A DNA stretch of 51,001 nucleotides from an uncultured Acidobacteriota bacterium (GTDB taxonomy: Bacteria; Acidobacteriota; Polarisedimenticolia; Polarisedimenticolales; Polarisedimenticolaceae): positions 1 to 51,001 of the forward strand of contig CALZKF010000001.1 of assembly GCA_945787955.1 (NCBI GenBank), read 5' to 3'. The notes under the pieces are model-generated. The model was given only the letters and a program-made list of their open reading frames with translations, ran no database searches and was not told the origin of the DNA. A program made the position numbers and the translations under genes. Numbering within the stretch: the first letter of the stretch is position 1; the number at the start of each line of letters is the position of its first letter. Of the stretch, positions 25,968 to 34,549 are shown piece by piece.

Positions 25968-27425
25968 TCAGCAGTTTGCAGCCCGTGTCGCATCATCCGA
26001 CACGCCGTGTTCCGATCGGCGACAGTCCAGGCCGAGTCGCTCGATCTTTTTGTACAGGGTGCTGCGGTGGATACCGAGTCTGCGGGCGGCCAGTTTCTTG
26101 TTGCCTCCCGCTTCATGCAGCGCCTCGGTGATCCGGGCCGCCTCGATCTCCTCCAGCGTTCCGCGTGCCAGGCGAACCCGACTGCGCTCCGCTCCCAGCA
26201 ACATCGGCGGAAGGTCGTCGGGCCCGATCTCCTCCGAGCGGCACAACACGACCATCCGCTCCACGACATTCTCCAGTTCGCGGATGTTCCCCGGCCATCC
26301 GTACTCCGACATGCGGTCCAGGACCGCGGGATGGAACGCCTCTGCGAAACGGCCGTGCCGTCGCGTGTAGCCTGCGAGGAAATGCTGCGCCAGGGCCGGG
26401 ATGTCTTCCGGATGGTCCCGCAAGGGGGGCATATGGATCGGTATGACATTGAGCCGGTAAAAAAGATCGGGACGGAACGAACCGTCCCCGATGGCGGCGT
26501 GGAGGTCTTTGTTCGTGGCGGCGATCAGGCGGACATCCGCTTCCAGAGTTGCCTCACCTCCGACCCGCTCGAATGTTCTTTCCTGTAAAATGCGGAGCAG
26601 CATCAACTGGGTGGCTTGGGAGATCTCTCCGATCTCGTCCAGAAATATCGTGCCGCCGGAAGCAATTTCGAAGCGGCCCTTTTTCAGCCGGGAAGCCCCG
26701 GTGAACGCACCGCGTTCGTGACCGAACAGCTCACTGTTGAGGAGGTGTTTCGAGTAAACCACGCAGTTCGCGGTTACGAACGGCCCGGAGCGGCGATCCG
26801 ATGCTGCATGAACGATACCGGCCACCAGCCCTTTGCCTGTCCCGCTCTCGCCGGTGATCAGGACGGTCGAATCGGTTCTGGCGATCTCGCGCACCGTATC
26901 CACCAGGCGTCGGGTCGCAATGGAAGACCCGATGATCTGCTCAAAAGGATCGGCTTTGGTGATCTTTTCCTTCAGCGCCTCCACCTTGCGACGCTCGCTC
27001 AACAACTGGCTGGCGAGCCGCTGACGGTGGGCGCCGAGAGTGCGCCGTTCCAGGACCTTGTTCACCAGTTGTTCGATCTTTTTTGCAGGGACCGGTTCCA
27101 GAAGGTAATCGAACGCCCCGGCACGGAACACGTCGATCACCGCTGACGCGTCCAGCTCCGGGGTCTGGGCCAGGACCGGGATCGACGGGAACTCCTTTTT
27201 CAACCGGTTGATGATCCGGACCACTTCACCACCTGAGTCGGACACCACCAACACCATGACGTATGGGCGGCTTGACAGCGCCCCGACGGCCTGCTGCAGG
27301 CCCTCGACCCGGTCCAGGGTCAGCCCGGTCCACCGAATGTCCGCATAGGGCGGATCGGATCGGTTGGCGATATCCACCAGCAGCACAACGGGCAATTCCA
27401 TTTTTGTAATCGGTTCGTGGGCCAT
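25968..27425 (-). CDS. Sigma-54-dependent activator (NtrC family) with pseudo-receiver
   Basis: A 485-residue enhancer-binding protein. Residues ~10-130 have the receiver fold, but the acidic pocket, acceptor Asp and Lys are not conserved (VVSDSGG at the Asp position; YLLEPV in place of KP), so it is probably not phosphorylated. The AAA+ domain is complete: Walker A GESGTGKG, sigma-54 contact loop GAFTGA, Walker B GGTIFLDEIGE, and the PGNIREL sensor segment. The C-terminus is a Fis-type HTH (KKLAARRLGIHRSTLYKKIERL). Ribosome site GGGAGG precedes ATG. Its own promoter also appears to be sigma-54 type (27452-27467), suggesting positive autoregulation. The likely target is the downstream peptidase gene. 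Confidence 0.93.
   Translation of the reverse strand: MAHEPITKMELPVVLLVDIANRSDPPYADIRWTGLTLDRVEGLQQAVGALSSRPYVMVLVVSDSGGEVVRIINRLKKEFPSIPVLAQTPELDASAVIDVFRAGAFDYLLEPVPAKKIEQLVNKVLERRTLGAHRQRLASQLLSERRKVEALKEKITKADPFEQIIGSSIATRRLVDTVREIARTDSTVLITGESGTGKGLVAGIVHAASDRRSGPFVTANCVVYSKHLLNSELFGHERGAFTGASRLKKGRFEIASGGTIFLDEIGEISQATQLMLLRILQERTFERVGGEATLEADVRLIAATNKDLHAAIGDGSFRPDLFYRLNVIPIHMPPLRDHPEDIPALAQHFLAGYTRRHGRFAEAFHPAVLDRMSEYGWPGNIRELENVVERMVVLCRSEEIGPDDLPPMLLGAERSRVRLARGTLEEIEAARITEALHEAGGNKKLAARRLGIHRSTLYKKIERLGLDCRRSEHGVSDDATRAANC
25984..26004. promoter_or_regulatory. Putative enhancer site B (perfect 7-bp inverted repeat)
   Basis: CGTGTCG, seven bases, CGACACG: perfect inverted arms. It lies inside the last codons of the activator gene, about 156 bp upstream of the peptidase -24 element. 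Its centre is 22 bp from that of site C, about two helical turns, as expected for side-by-side binding of activator dimers. Confidence 0.6.
26006..26026. promoter_or_regulatory. Putative enhancer site C
   Basis: CGTGTTC, seven bases, CGACAGT. It closely resembles site A, including the CCGAT that begins inside the left arm and a shared right arm. It is adjacent to site B and also within the end of the activator coding region. Confidence 0.55.
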
Positions 27426-27451
27426 GGTCCTCCCTTTCCAATCTTCTTTAA

Positions 27452-27467
27452 TGCAATCAGGAAGCCA
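27452..27467 (-). promoter_or_regulatory. Sigma-54 (-24/-12) promoter of the activator gene
   Basis: The minus strand reads TGGCTTCCTGATTGCA, with GG and GC 10 bp apart. Transcription would start near 27441, leaving a ~16-nt leader containing the GGGAGG ribosome site of the activator. No copy of the CGTGTY-N8-CGACA site is seen upstream of it; a shorter inverted repeat TGTC-GCCA-GACA lies at about 27488-27499. Confidence 0.65.
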
Positions 27468-27602
27468 GAGCGGAAAACCCGGAAATACGAATCGGTGTCG
27501 CCAGACATGTCGTGATCAGCGTCCGGCGGTATTACAATGAGCGTCAGTCCACCTCTGGAACCGTGCGAATGTTTGTCACTGGACCGACCCAGGGAGCCTT
27601 CG

Positions 27603-28223
27603 ATGGAGACACAACACCACGAACTGCTGGATGCAGCCGCTTTCCTGACAAGGTTCGATGCACCTCTGTCGGAACAGGTCAGCCCGGACTGGCTTCAGGC
27701 CCTGCTCAGCCCCGGTTCCGAAGGTCCGCTGACGACCGGGGACGACGTCAGGAAGGCGGTCCGGGATCTGTTCCGTGTGGCCGGCTACAAGCCGACCGGC
27801 CGGGGAAAACCGGCTTCCGAATACCTGGTGCGGGCGGTCTCCGAAAGCAGGCTGTCTTCCATCAATCCTGCGGTGGACACCTGCAATGCGGTGTCGTACC
27901 ACAGCGGCCTGCCGATCAGCGTGGTCGATGCGGAGCTTGCACTGCCGCCGTACCGCATCGGACTTGCCGGGGAGGACGGCCGGTACATCTTCAACCGGTC
28001 CGGCCAGGAGATCCGGTTCGAAGGCCTGTTCTGCCTCTACGACTCCGAAGGGCCCTGCGCCAACGGCGTCAAGGATTCCCAGAGGACTAAAACCGGAGAC
28101 GGCACTACCGCCACGCTGACGGTGATCTGGGGCACCACCGCCCTCCCCGGACGAACCGAGGCGGCCCGGGACTGGTACCTGAGGCTGCTCCACCGGCTGG
28201 GAGCCGGGACCGAGTTGATCTGA
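27603..28223 (+). CDS. Stand-alone B3/B4-domain protein (phenylalanyl-tRNA synthetase beta-like editing domain)
   Basis: A 206-residue cytoplasmic protein resembling the B3/B4 tRNA-editing domain of PheT as a free-standing unit: VRDLFRVAGYKPTGRGKPASEYLVRAV, then NPAVDTCNAVSYHSGLPISVVD and the LYDSEGPCANG region. Such proteins bind RNA or hydrolyse misacylated tRNA or free aminoacyl products; which applies here is unknown. ATG 27603 is chosen for its AGGGAG ribosome site. A possible -10 (TACAAT, 27533-27538) lies upstream in the gap shared with the divergent sigma-54 activator. It converges with the SGNH/TPR gene with 15 bp between stops. Confidence 0.8.
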   Translation: METQHHELLDAAAFLTRFDAPLSEQVSPDWLQALLSPGSEGPLTTGDDVRKAVRDLFRVAGYKPTGRGKPASEYLVRAVSESRLSSINPAVDTCNAVSYHSGLPISVVDAELALPPYRIGLAGEDGRYIFNRSGQEIRFEGLFCLYDSEGPCANGVKDSQRTKTGDGTTATLTVIWGTTALPGRTEAARDWYLRLLHRLGAGTELI

Positions 28224-28238
28224 CCCGGCGGCCAGTTC

Positions 28239-30161
28239 TCAATCCCGGACCACCTTAAAGCCCCGGCGGTCGGACAGGAACGCTGAAAGCCGCTCCCTTG
28301 CAGGCTCGTCACCTTCCGTGATGGCCGCATCCAGCGCGCGCCGCGCTGCCTCTACAGCGGCATCGTCCTTCCCGGCAGCCGCGCGGGCCATAGCCAACAG
28401 TTCGAGAGAAGCCGCATCTTCGCTTCCTGCCACAGCCACCAGATCTTCGGTAAGCAGCAACAGTTCCGAATTCGCCTCTCTGCTGGGAGCAGGGGCCGTT
28501 GCCAGCAACCGGATCAGGGATCGGTACGGACCCGGACGCTGCGGATCACACCGGATCGACTCACGAAAAGCACGGGTGGCATCGACGTAGTCGCCTCTCC
28601 TTGCCATGAGATTCCCCAGGTTGGCCCAGGCTGAACCATGATCCGGCTCCAGGCGGACCACCGCCTCGAACTGCTGCTCCGCTGCCGTGAAGTCGCCGGC
28701 CCCCAGGCACAACCGTCCGGCCAGCATCCTGGCCGGGACATTGCCCGGTTGACATTCCACCGCCTGGACCGCGGCAGCCAGGGCTTCATGGGGCCGATCC
28801 AGTTTCTCGAGCATGAGGCCGAGATTGTAAAGTACGGCTGCATTCCCCGGTTGCAGCTTCAAGGCGGTGCGGTAATATTCCACCGCTTCCTCGAGCCGTC
28901 CGTCGGACTGCAGGAGATTGGCCAAGTTGTTCCAGGCGTCTGCCAGATCCGGTTCCTCGGCAACAGCCTGCCTGAAAGCCTGTTCCGCCTCCGCAATCCT
29001 GCCCTGGTCCTTGAAATGCAGCCCCCTGTTGTTGTGTATGCGGCCGTAGCCCGGATCATCCTCCCCAAGGGCATCCGCCGCTGCGATGGCGGGTCTGTCG
29101 GCCTTGAGACGTTCTCCTGCAGGTGCGGGTGGAGGTGATTCCAGCCTGCGGTGCAGGCCGGCTGCTGCGACCCGGTGACCTTCTGCCGAGAGATGCAGAC
29201 CGTCCCCCACGGTGAACCGGAGCCGAGGACCGGGAAGGCCCGGCGATGCCTCGAAATCTTCCGAGAGGCGGAAGGAACGGATACCGAACTCGGCAGCAAG
29301 CTCCTCTACGACCAGCCGGTCCTTCCCGTCGTCCATGAAGTGAACATCCCGCACATGGTGGTTGTCGAACATCGGCATGATCGCGACCATCGCAAGGAAC
29401 TGTTCCGTTTGCGCCAGGTCGGCCAGCATCCGGAACCCCTGGACCACATTGTTGTCACCGATCGCCTGCCGGTTCCATGAGACCGGATCATGCTCCGCAC
29501 CGTAGCCGTAGAGGTTGAATCGGACAGCCGCCATCCGGAACAGGTGCGATCCCTGGAACAGGGCATGCACCCACTGCGGACGGCGGCCGGCCGGCCCCAG
29601 GAGGTGGGCTTCCCTGTTGAAATCATCGTAGTCGTTTTCAACGAATACCAGGATCACCACATCCGGATCGAAGCGCAATCCCTTGACCCGCAACAGCTCG
29701 ACTTCCGCCAGAGTGCAGTAGCCGCTGACGCCGAAATTGAAAACCTCGGTGGAGCCGTCGGGGTAGTACTGCTCCAACTGTCGGGTAAGGGTCTGGTCGA
29801 GATCGGCCAGATCGTGACCTTCAACCACCGAATCACCGAGAACGATCACCCTGCGGACGCCTGCCGGTTTGGCAAGTTCACGTTCGATATCCCGCTGCCC
29901 CCAGCGGTTGGTGCTGGGATAGCTGGAGGACATGTCGGCTGCGTCGTCCCGGTAAGCGGCCTTGAGCTCGAAACCGAGCACCGGGTTGTCCGATCGGCGG
30001 TAGACCGTGTTCTCACCATCGATCTGCAGCACTTTGTAGTGTGGAGCGTAACCAAGGACTCTTATGCCAAGTTCACATATCAGAATGCATAGGATAACGG
30101 CGGCCGTTGCGATCATCCAGCGCACGACCCTGCCGAAACCGGGCCTTATTGGCGACAGCAT
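28239..30161 (-). CDS. SGNH-hydrolase-like membrane protein with C-terminal TPR repeats
   Basis: A 640-residue protein. ATG 30161 is preferred (GGAGGGGGAT upstream) over a start 9 codons earlier. It has an N-terminal membrane anchor (residues ~15-38). An SGNH/GDSL-type esterase domain (~80-330) shows the Ser block VLGDSVVEGHDL and the Asp/His block DGLHLSAEGHRVA, with the Gly block in VFNFGVSGYCT. The second half (~370-560) has 5-6 TPR repeats (AWNNLANLLQSDGRLEEAVEYYRTAL and relatives). This architecture occurs in proteins that act on acyl groups of polysaccharides or lipids outside the cytoplasm. A specific substrate cannot be read. It lies downstream of ahcY, separated by that gene's terminator. 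Confidence 0.83.
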   Translation of the reverse strand: MLSPIRPGFGRVVRWMIATAAVILCILICELGIRVLGYAPHYKVLQIDGENTVYRRSDNPVLGFELKAAYRDDAADMSSSYPSTNRWGQRDIERELAKPAGVRRVIVLGDSVVEGHDLADLDQTLTRQLEQYYPDGSTEVFNFGVSGYCTLAEVELLRVKGLRFDPDVVILVFVENDYDDFNREAHLLGPAGRRPQWVHALFQGSHLFRMAAVRFNLYGYGAEHDPVSWNRQAIGDNNVVQGFRMLADLAQTEQFLAMVAIMPMFDNHHVRDVHFMDDGKDRLVVEELAAEFGIRSFRLSEDFEASPGLPGPRLRFTVGDGLHLSAEGHRVAAAGLHRRLESPPPAPAGERLKADRPAIAAADALGEDDPGYGRIHNNRGLHFKDQGRIAEAEQAFRQAVAEEPDLADAWNNLANLLQSDGRLEEAVEYYRTALKLQPGNAAVLYNLGLMLEKLDRPHEALAAAVQAVECQPGNVPARMLAGRLCLGAGDFTAAEQQFEAVVRLEPDHGSAWANLGNLMARRGDYVDATRAFRESIRCDPQRPGPYRSLIRLLATAPAPSREANSELLLLTEDLVAVAGSEDAASLELLAMARAAAGKDDAAVEAARRALDAAITEGDEPARERLSAFLSDRRGFKVVRD

Positions 30162-30215
30162 CTCCAATCCCCCTCCGGAACCTGTCAACCGCCTGCCCAG
30201 ATTGTACGTCGATTC

Positions 30216-30255
30216 AAAAAATAAAAACGCCCGGAAGCGTGATGCCTCCGGGCGT
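30216..30255 (-). terminator. Rho-independent terminator after ahcY
   Basis: The minus-strand transcript would form a GC-rich hairpin: arms ACGCCCGGA and TCCGGGCGT around a short loop with one mismatch (30227-30255). It is followed by TTTTTATTTTTT-like sequence (30216-30226). The stop codon of ahcY is 25 bp upstream of the hairpin. Confidence 0.88.
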
Positions 30256-30280
30256 CCTCGAATTCAGGGACTTTTATGCT

Positions 30281-31783
30281 TTAGTAGCGATAGTGCTCCG
30301 GCTTGTACGGTCCATCCACAGGTATGCCGAGATAGTCAGCCTGTTCGGAGGTCAGACGGGTCAGCTTCACGCCCAGGTGGGGGAGATGCAGCCGGGCGAC
30401 CTCCTCGTCCAGGTGCTTGGGAAGAACGTAAACCTGGTTCTCATACTTCCCGTGGTTGACGTGCAGTTCAATCTGGGCCATGACCTGGTTGGTAAACGAT
30501 GCGGACATAACGAAACTGGGGTGTCCCGTGGCGCAGCCCAGGTTCAGGAGCCGGCCTTCGGCCAGCATCATGACACTGTGACCGTCGGGGAACCGCCACT
30601 CATCGTACTGCGGCTTGACGTTGATGCATTCGATGCCCTTGATCTTCTTGAGACCGGCAATATCGATCTCGTTGTCGAAATGGCCGATGTTGCCGACAAT
30701 CGCCTTGTCCTTCATCCGGCTCATGTGGGCGGCGGTCAGGACATCCTTGTTACCGGTGGTTGTGATGAAGATGTCGGCGGTTTCCACCACGTTCTCAAGG
30801 GTGTTGACCTCGTACCCTTCCATGGCGGCCTGCAGCGCGCAGATCGGGTCGATCTCGGTGACCACGACCCTGGCGCCCTGGCCCCTGAGTGCCTGTGCGC
30901 AACCTTTGCCGACCTCTCCGTAGCCGCATACCACGGCGACCTTGCCGCCGATCATGACGTCACTGGCGCGGCAGATCCCGTCGGTGAGGGAGTGGCGGCA
31001 ACCGTAGATGTTGTCGAACTTGCTCTTGGTTACCGAATCGTTGACGTTGATGGCGGGGAACAGCAGCTTGCCTTCATTCGCCATCTGGTACAGGCGATGC
31101 ACACCGGTTGTGGTCTCTTCGCTGACGCCATAGATGCCGGCTGCGACCTTGTTCCAGCGTGTCGGGTTTTCCGCCATCTCCTCCCGGAGCAGATCGAGGG
31201 TCACGCCCCACTCTTCCGCATCGTTGTCCGGGTCGAAGTCAGGTACCTGGCCGGCGTCTTCAAACTCCTTGCCTTTGTGGACCAGCAGGGTGGCATCGCC
31301 GCCATCATCCACGATCAGGTCCGGGCCGGACCCGTCGGGCCACATCAACGCCTCGCTGGTGCACCACCAGTATTCCTTGAGGGTTTCCCCTTTCCAGGCG
31401 AACACCGGCACGCCCCGGGGATCTTCGGGGGTGCCGCCGGTTTCCGGTCGTCCCACGACCACTGCCGCAGCAGCGTGGTCCTGGGTTGAAAAGATATTGC
31501 AGGACACCCAGCGGATATCCGCTCCCAGGTCGGCCAGGGTTTCGATCAGTACGGCGGTTTGGATCGTCATGTGCAGGCTGCCCATGACCTTGACTCCGGC
31601 AAGCGGCTGTTTGCCTGCGTAGCGTTCGCGCAACACCATCAACCCGGGCATTTCGTGTTCCGCCAGCACCATCTCTCGGCGGCCAAAGGCCGCCTCGCCA
31701 AGATCCTTGACCTTGTAAAGTGGCCGGCCGGCCTTTGCGGCAGCCTTGAACGGGTGAACCTTCTCACCAGTTGCAGTCGTCAT
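30281..31783 (-). CDS. ahcY: Adenosylhomocysteinase
   Basis: A 500-residue S-adenosylhomocysteine hydrolase, splitting SAH to adenosine and homocysteine to recycle the product of SAM-dependent methylations. Substrate-site motifs include [17 protein letters not shown] and [14 protein letters not shown]. The NAD-binding motif is [16 protein letters not shown], and the C-terminus ends in YKPEHYRY as is conserved in this family (KPxxYRY). It includes the ~40-residue insert typical of the longer bacterial forms. Ribosome site GGAGGAAACG precedes ATG. It is the second gene of an operon with the SahR-like regulator 29 bp upstream, and it has a strong terminator. Confidence 0.97.
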   Translation of the reverse strand: MTTATGEKVHPFKAAAKAGRPLYKVKDLGEAAFGRREMVLAEHEMPGLMVLRERYAGKQPLAGVKVMGSLHMTIQTAVLIETLADLGADIRWVSCNIFSTQDHAAAAVVVGRPETGGTPEDPRGVPVFAWKGETLKEYWWCTSEALMWPDGSGPDLIVDDGGDATLLVHKGKEFEDAGQVPDFDPDNDAEEWGVTLDLLREEMAENPTRWNKVAAGIYGVSEETTTGVHRLYQMANEGKLLFPAINVNDSVTKSKFDNIYGCRHSLTDGICRASDVMIGGKVAVVCGYGEVGKGCAQALRGQGARVVVTEIDPICALQAAMEGYEVNTLENVVETADIFITTTGNKDVLTAAHMSRMKDKAIVGNIGHFDNEIDIAGLKKIKGIECINVKPQYDEWRFPDGHSVMMLAEGRLLNLGCATGHPSFVMSASFTNQVMAQIELHVNHGKYENQVYVLPKHLDEEVARLHLPHLGVKLTRLTSEQADYLGIPVDGPYKPEHYRY

Positions 31784-31812
31784 CTCGTTTCCTCCAGTCC
31801 CCTTGGGATCCG

Positions 31813-32769
31813 TTATCCGGCATTTCTTGCCGTCATGGCGAACAATGCCGGTCCTTTTGCGTTTCGTTCCATCGGCAACAGGCTGTGCCGTACCGTTTCG
31901 AACCCTGCCTCTCCCGCCCGGCGAGTAATGTCCGATTCCGGGAAGCCCAGCCAGATGTGCCCCATGTTCGTTTCGAATTCAGCCCGCTCATGGGGCACCA
32001 TGTCAACGATCAGGATCCGTCCCCCCGGCTTCAGGACCCTGGCTGCCTCACATAGAGCCGCATCCGGATCCGCCAGGTGGTGCAACACGAGGATCATGAT
32101 CGCCGCATCCAGAGCGTGGTCCGGCAGAGGCAGTGTTTCAAGCGCCGCCTGGTGCAACCGGATGTTGTCCCGGATTGCCAGCCGCTTCTTCGCTGCGATC
32201 AACATCGCCTCGGAATCGTCTACCGCGTGCACCTGCCGGACAAAGGGAGCAACCACCTCCGCCATCAGTCCAGTGCCGCAGCCAAGGTCCCCCACCACCC
32301 AGGCCGGGTCCAGTAGACCGGGAAGCGCCATAAGACCGAAGCGGTCGCCGAACAGATCTTCCCGCAGGCGGTCCCACCCCGGCGCGTCCCGATCGAAGAA
32401 CTCCTGGGAACGGCTCCTGCGAGAGGCCATGACTTGCACGACCCGTCGAGCGTCTTCCTTCGATTCCTGCAACTCGGCGATTCGCTCCCTGAGGATCAAC
32501 CACAGGGAGGCGGCACTCTGATCCAAGTCGTCGGGGAACAGAACGTACAGACGCCTCGTTCCCTCTCGCCTCCCATGGATCCAGCCGGCCTCCGAGAGCA
32601 TTTTCAGGTGCCGACTCACCGTCGACTGGGGCAAGCCCAGGACTTCGCACAACTCACTCACCGACAGGTGCCTGCGCTCCAGCAACAGGAGGACTCGGCC
32701 CCGAATCGGGTCGGACAGGCTCGACATCCGGCGAAAAATCCCGGCTCCCGGCGCATGTCTTATGGTCAT
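31813..32769 (-). CDS. SahR-like ArsR-family regulator fused to a SAM-methyltransferase-type domain
   Basis: A 318-residue protein. Residues ~10-90 are an ArsR winged helix ([20 protein letters not shown], then GTRRLYVL wing). Residues ~150-315 are a class I methyltransferase fold with SAM/SAH motif [13 protein letters not shown] and [12 protein letters not shown]. In the described Proteobacterial regulator SahR this combination senses SAH and represses SAM-cycle genes including ahcY; ahcY is directly downstream here. I therefore infer the same role. ATG 32769 is chosen because the promoter and palindrome lie just upstream of it and the longer reading frame has no family match. Residual methyltransferase activity cannot be excluded. 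Confidence 0.85.
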   Translation of the reverse strand: MTIRHAPGAGIFRRMSSLSDPIRGRVLLLLERRHLSVSELCEVLGLPQSTVSRHLKMLSEAGWIHGRREGTRRLYVLFPDDLDQSAASLWLILRERIAELQESKEDARRVVQVMASRRSRSQEFFDRDAPGWDRLREDLFGDRFGLMALPGLLDPAWVVGDLGCGTGLMAEVVAPFVRQVHAVDDSEAMLIAAKKRLAIRDNIRLHQAALETLPLPDHALDAAIMILVLHHLADPDAALCEAARVLKPGGRILIVDMVPHERAEFETNMGHIWLGFPESDITRRAGEAGFETVRHSLLPMERNAKGPALFAMTARNAG

Positions 32770-32789
32770 GGCGGAATCAACTCCATCCG

Positions 32790-32831
32790 TATATCCGGAT
32801 ATATTGTTTGATATCACCGTCCTCCTGTCAA
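32790..32831 (-). promoter_or_regulatory. sahR-ahcY promoter with overlapping palindromic operator
   Basis: On the minus strand TTGACA (32826-32831), a 17-bp spacer and AACAAT (32803-32808) form the promoter, with transcription expected near 32796. A perfect 14-bp palindrome TATATCCGGATATA (32790-32803) covers the start point, an ideal place for repression. The obvious candidate to bind it is the ArsR-type product of the first gene, giving autoregulation released by SAH. Confidence 0.7.
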
Positions 32832-32914
32832 GATCTACCGCGGAAAATTGATGGAAACCCTTGAAAAGCAAGTAATTAAAGGTGAAAGTGGGATATTCCC
32901 GATACGAGGTGCTC

Positions 32915-33703
32915 ATGTTCAAAGTCGGCTATTTCCAATTCCACCCCCGTTTCGGCGAACTTGAAACCAATCGGAAAACGGTGTTCAAGGCGCTGGAACC
33001 GGTGGAGGCTGATCTGATGGTCCTGCCGGAACTGCCGTTTACCGGGTACACCTTCCGGGACCGGAAAGAACTCGCAGCACTGGCCGAGGACCCGGCTAAT
33101 TCCGAATCGGTTGATCTCCTCACCAGCCTCTGCCGACGGAACCGCATATACGTCGTCACCGGATTCGCCGAAAGGAGCGGCACCAGGATATTCAATTCCT
33201 CCCTCCTGATCGGTCCGCGCGGGTTGCTACGTATCTACCGCAAAATCCACCTCTTCAATGATGAAAAGAGATATTTCGACCCCGGGGATCTTCCGCTCGA
33301 AATCAACACGATCCGTGGAGTCCGGGTCGGCATGATGATCTGCTTCGACTGGGTTTTTCCCGAGGTCGTACGCACGCTCACTTTGCAGGGCATGGAACTC
33401 CTCTGCCATCCATCCAACCTGGTACTCAACTACTGCCAGAAGAGCATGCTGACCCGTTGCCTGGAAAACGGAGTCTTCGCAGTGACCACAAACCGGTTCG
33501 GCCTGGAGAAGCGGCCGCATGCCAGCCTCAAGTTCACAGGCGGCAGCCAGGTGGTCGGGCCCCGGGGACAGTTGCTGGTCCGGGCGCCGTCCCAGCGCCG
33601 CCAACTCCAGATTGTGGAGATTGATCCGAAGGAATCGAGAAACAAGTCCCTCACCCCCAGGAACCATCTCCTGAGAGACCGGCGTCCGGAATTCTACCGG
33701 TGA
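32915..33703 (+). CDS. Nitrilase-superfamily carbon-nitrogen hydrolase
   Basis: A 262-residue amidase/nitrilase fold enzyme with its Glu-Lys-Cys triad intact: Glu in LPELPFTGY (~residue 43), Lys in YRKIHLF (~110), Cys in MICFDWVFPE (~146). It hydrolyses a C-N bond in an amide or N-carbamoyl compound; the specificity is not readable. ATG 32915 has CGAGGTG upstream and gives the family N-terminus FKVGYFQFHP. The next gene (N-acyltransferase) starts 21 bp downstream but appears to have its own leaderless promoter, so cotranscription is likely but not exclusive. Confidence 0.88.
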   Translation: MFKVGYFQFHPRFGELETNRKTVFKALEPVEADLMVLPELPFTGYTFRDRKELAALAEDPANSESVDLLTSLCRRNRIYVVTGFAERSGTRIFNSSLLIGPRGLLRIYRKIHLFNDEKRYFDPGDLPLEINTIRGVRVGMMICFDWVFPEVVRTLTLQGMELLCHPSNLVLNYCQKSMLTRCLENGVFAVTTNRFGLEKRPHASLKFTGGSQVVGPRGQLLVRAPSQRRQLQIVEIDPKESRNKSLTPRNHLLRDRRPEFYR

Positions 33704-33711
33704 GACCGTGG

Positions 33712-33717
33712 TAAAAT
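33712..33717 (+). promoter_or_regulatory. -10 box TAAAAT, leaderless promoter of the N-acyltransferase operon
   Basis: TAAAAT ends 7 bp before ATG 33725 and is preceded by TGG (extended -10 form TGnTAAAAT). No ribosome site is properly spaced for this ATG. The geometry is the same as at the asparaginase and aminotransferase genes. Confidence 0.5.
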
Positions 33718-33724
33718 CGAGGTG

Positions 33725-34534
33725 ATGGAATCAGAATCCGTTCCAGGAACCGGAATTGGTTTCCCGCACCTCCCGGAGTTCCGCCCGGACCAACCCCTGG
33801 TCGATGGGAAGTACTGCGTCAGGTTTGCCTCCACCCCGGATGAATATGAGGCGGCCCTGCGCCTTCGATTTGAGGTTTTCAACCTGGAGCTGGGGGAAGG
33901 TCTGGCTGATTCTTTCGATTCCGGCAAGGATCAGGACCTTTATGACCCGTACTTCCACCACCTGATCGTGCTCGATACGGAGACGGACCGGATTGTCGGC
34001 ACCTATCGGATGCAGACCTGCGAGATGGCGGAGAGAGGTGCAGGTTTCTACTCCAACGACGAGTTCACCCTGGACCGGCTCCCCCTGGACGTCAGGCGGG
34101 AGGCGGTGGAGATCGGCAGGGCTTCGGTGGCCCTCCCATACCGCAACCGGCAGGTGCTGTTCCTGCTCTGGAAAGGTCTGGCCCAGTACCTGTCGTTCAA
34201 CCGCAAGCGGTACTTCTTCGGCTGCTGTTCCATCACCAGCCAGGACGTCATGGAGGGCCTGGCGGTGCACCGGCACCTTGATGAGAGCGGTCTGATCCAT
34301 CCGGCATTTCGGGTCGAATGCCGGCCCGAGTACGCATGTCACCCCAAAAAGGGCGCACTCCCTTTCGAGGGTGCGGCCAAAATTCCCCCCTTGTTCAAGC
34401 TGTACCTGCGCTACGGCTCCCGGGTCGTCAGCCCTCCCGCCCTGGATCGGGAGTTCAAGACCATCGACTGGCTGGTGCTGTTTGACTTCGAAGAACTGGC
34501 GCCCCATTCGAGGAAACTGTTTTTCGGTTTCTGA
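33725..34534 (+). CDS. GNAT-family N-acyltransferase, OlsB-like
   Basis: A 269-residue acyl-ACP-dependent N-acyltransferase of the OlsB/autoinducer-synthase-like GNAT group. It has the typical blocks FASTPDEYEAALRLRFEVF, DRIVGTYRMQT, EIGRASV and YFFGCCSITSQDVMEGL. OlsB proteins attach a 3-hydroxy-fatty acid to the alpha-amino group of ornithine (or another amino acid) to make a lyso-amino-lipid. The following gene is an O-acyltransferase, so a two-step ornithine-lipid-type pathway is inferred. The start is uncertain between GTG 33722 and ATG 33725; the latter fits the leaderless box. Confidence 0.82.
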   Translation: MESESVPGTGIGFPHLPEFRPDQPLVDGKYCVRFASTPDEYEAALRLRFEVFNLELGEGLADSFDSGKDQDLYDPYFHHLIVLDTETDRIVGTYRMQTCEMAERGAGFYSNDEFTLDRLPLDVRREAVEIGRASVALPYRNRQVLFLLWKGLAQYLSFNRKRYFFGCCSITSQDVMEGLAVHRHLDESGLIHPAFRVECRPEYACHPKKGALPFEGAAKIPPLFKLYLRYGSRVVSPPALDREFKTIDWLVLFDFEELAPHSRKLFFGF

Positions 34535-34549
34535 ACCGGTGCTCTTTTG

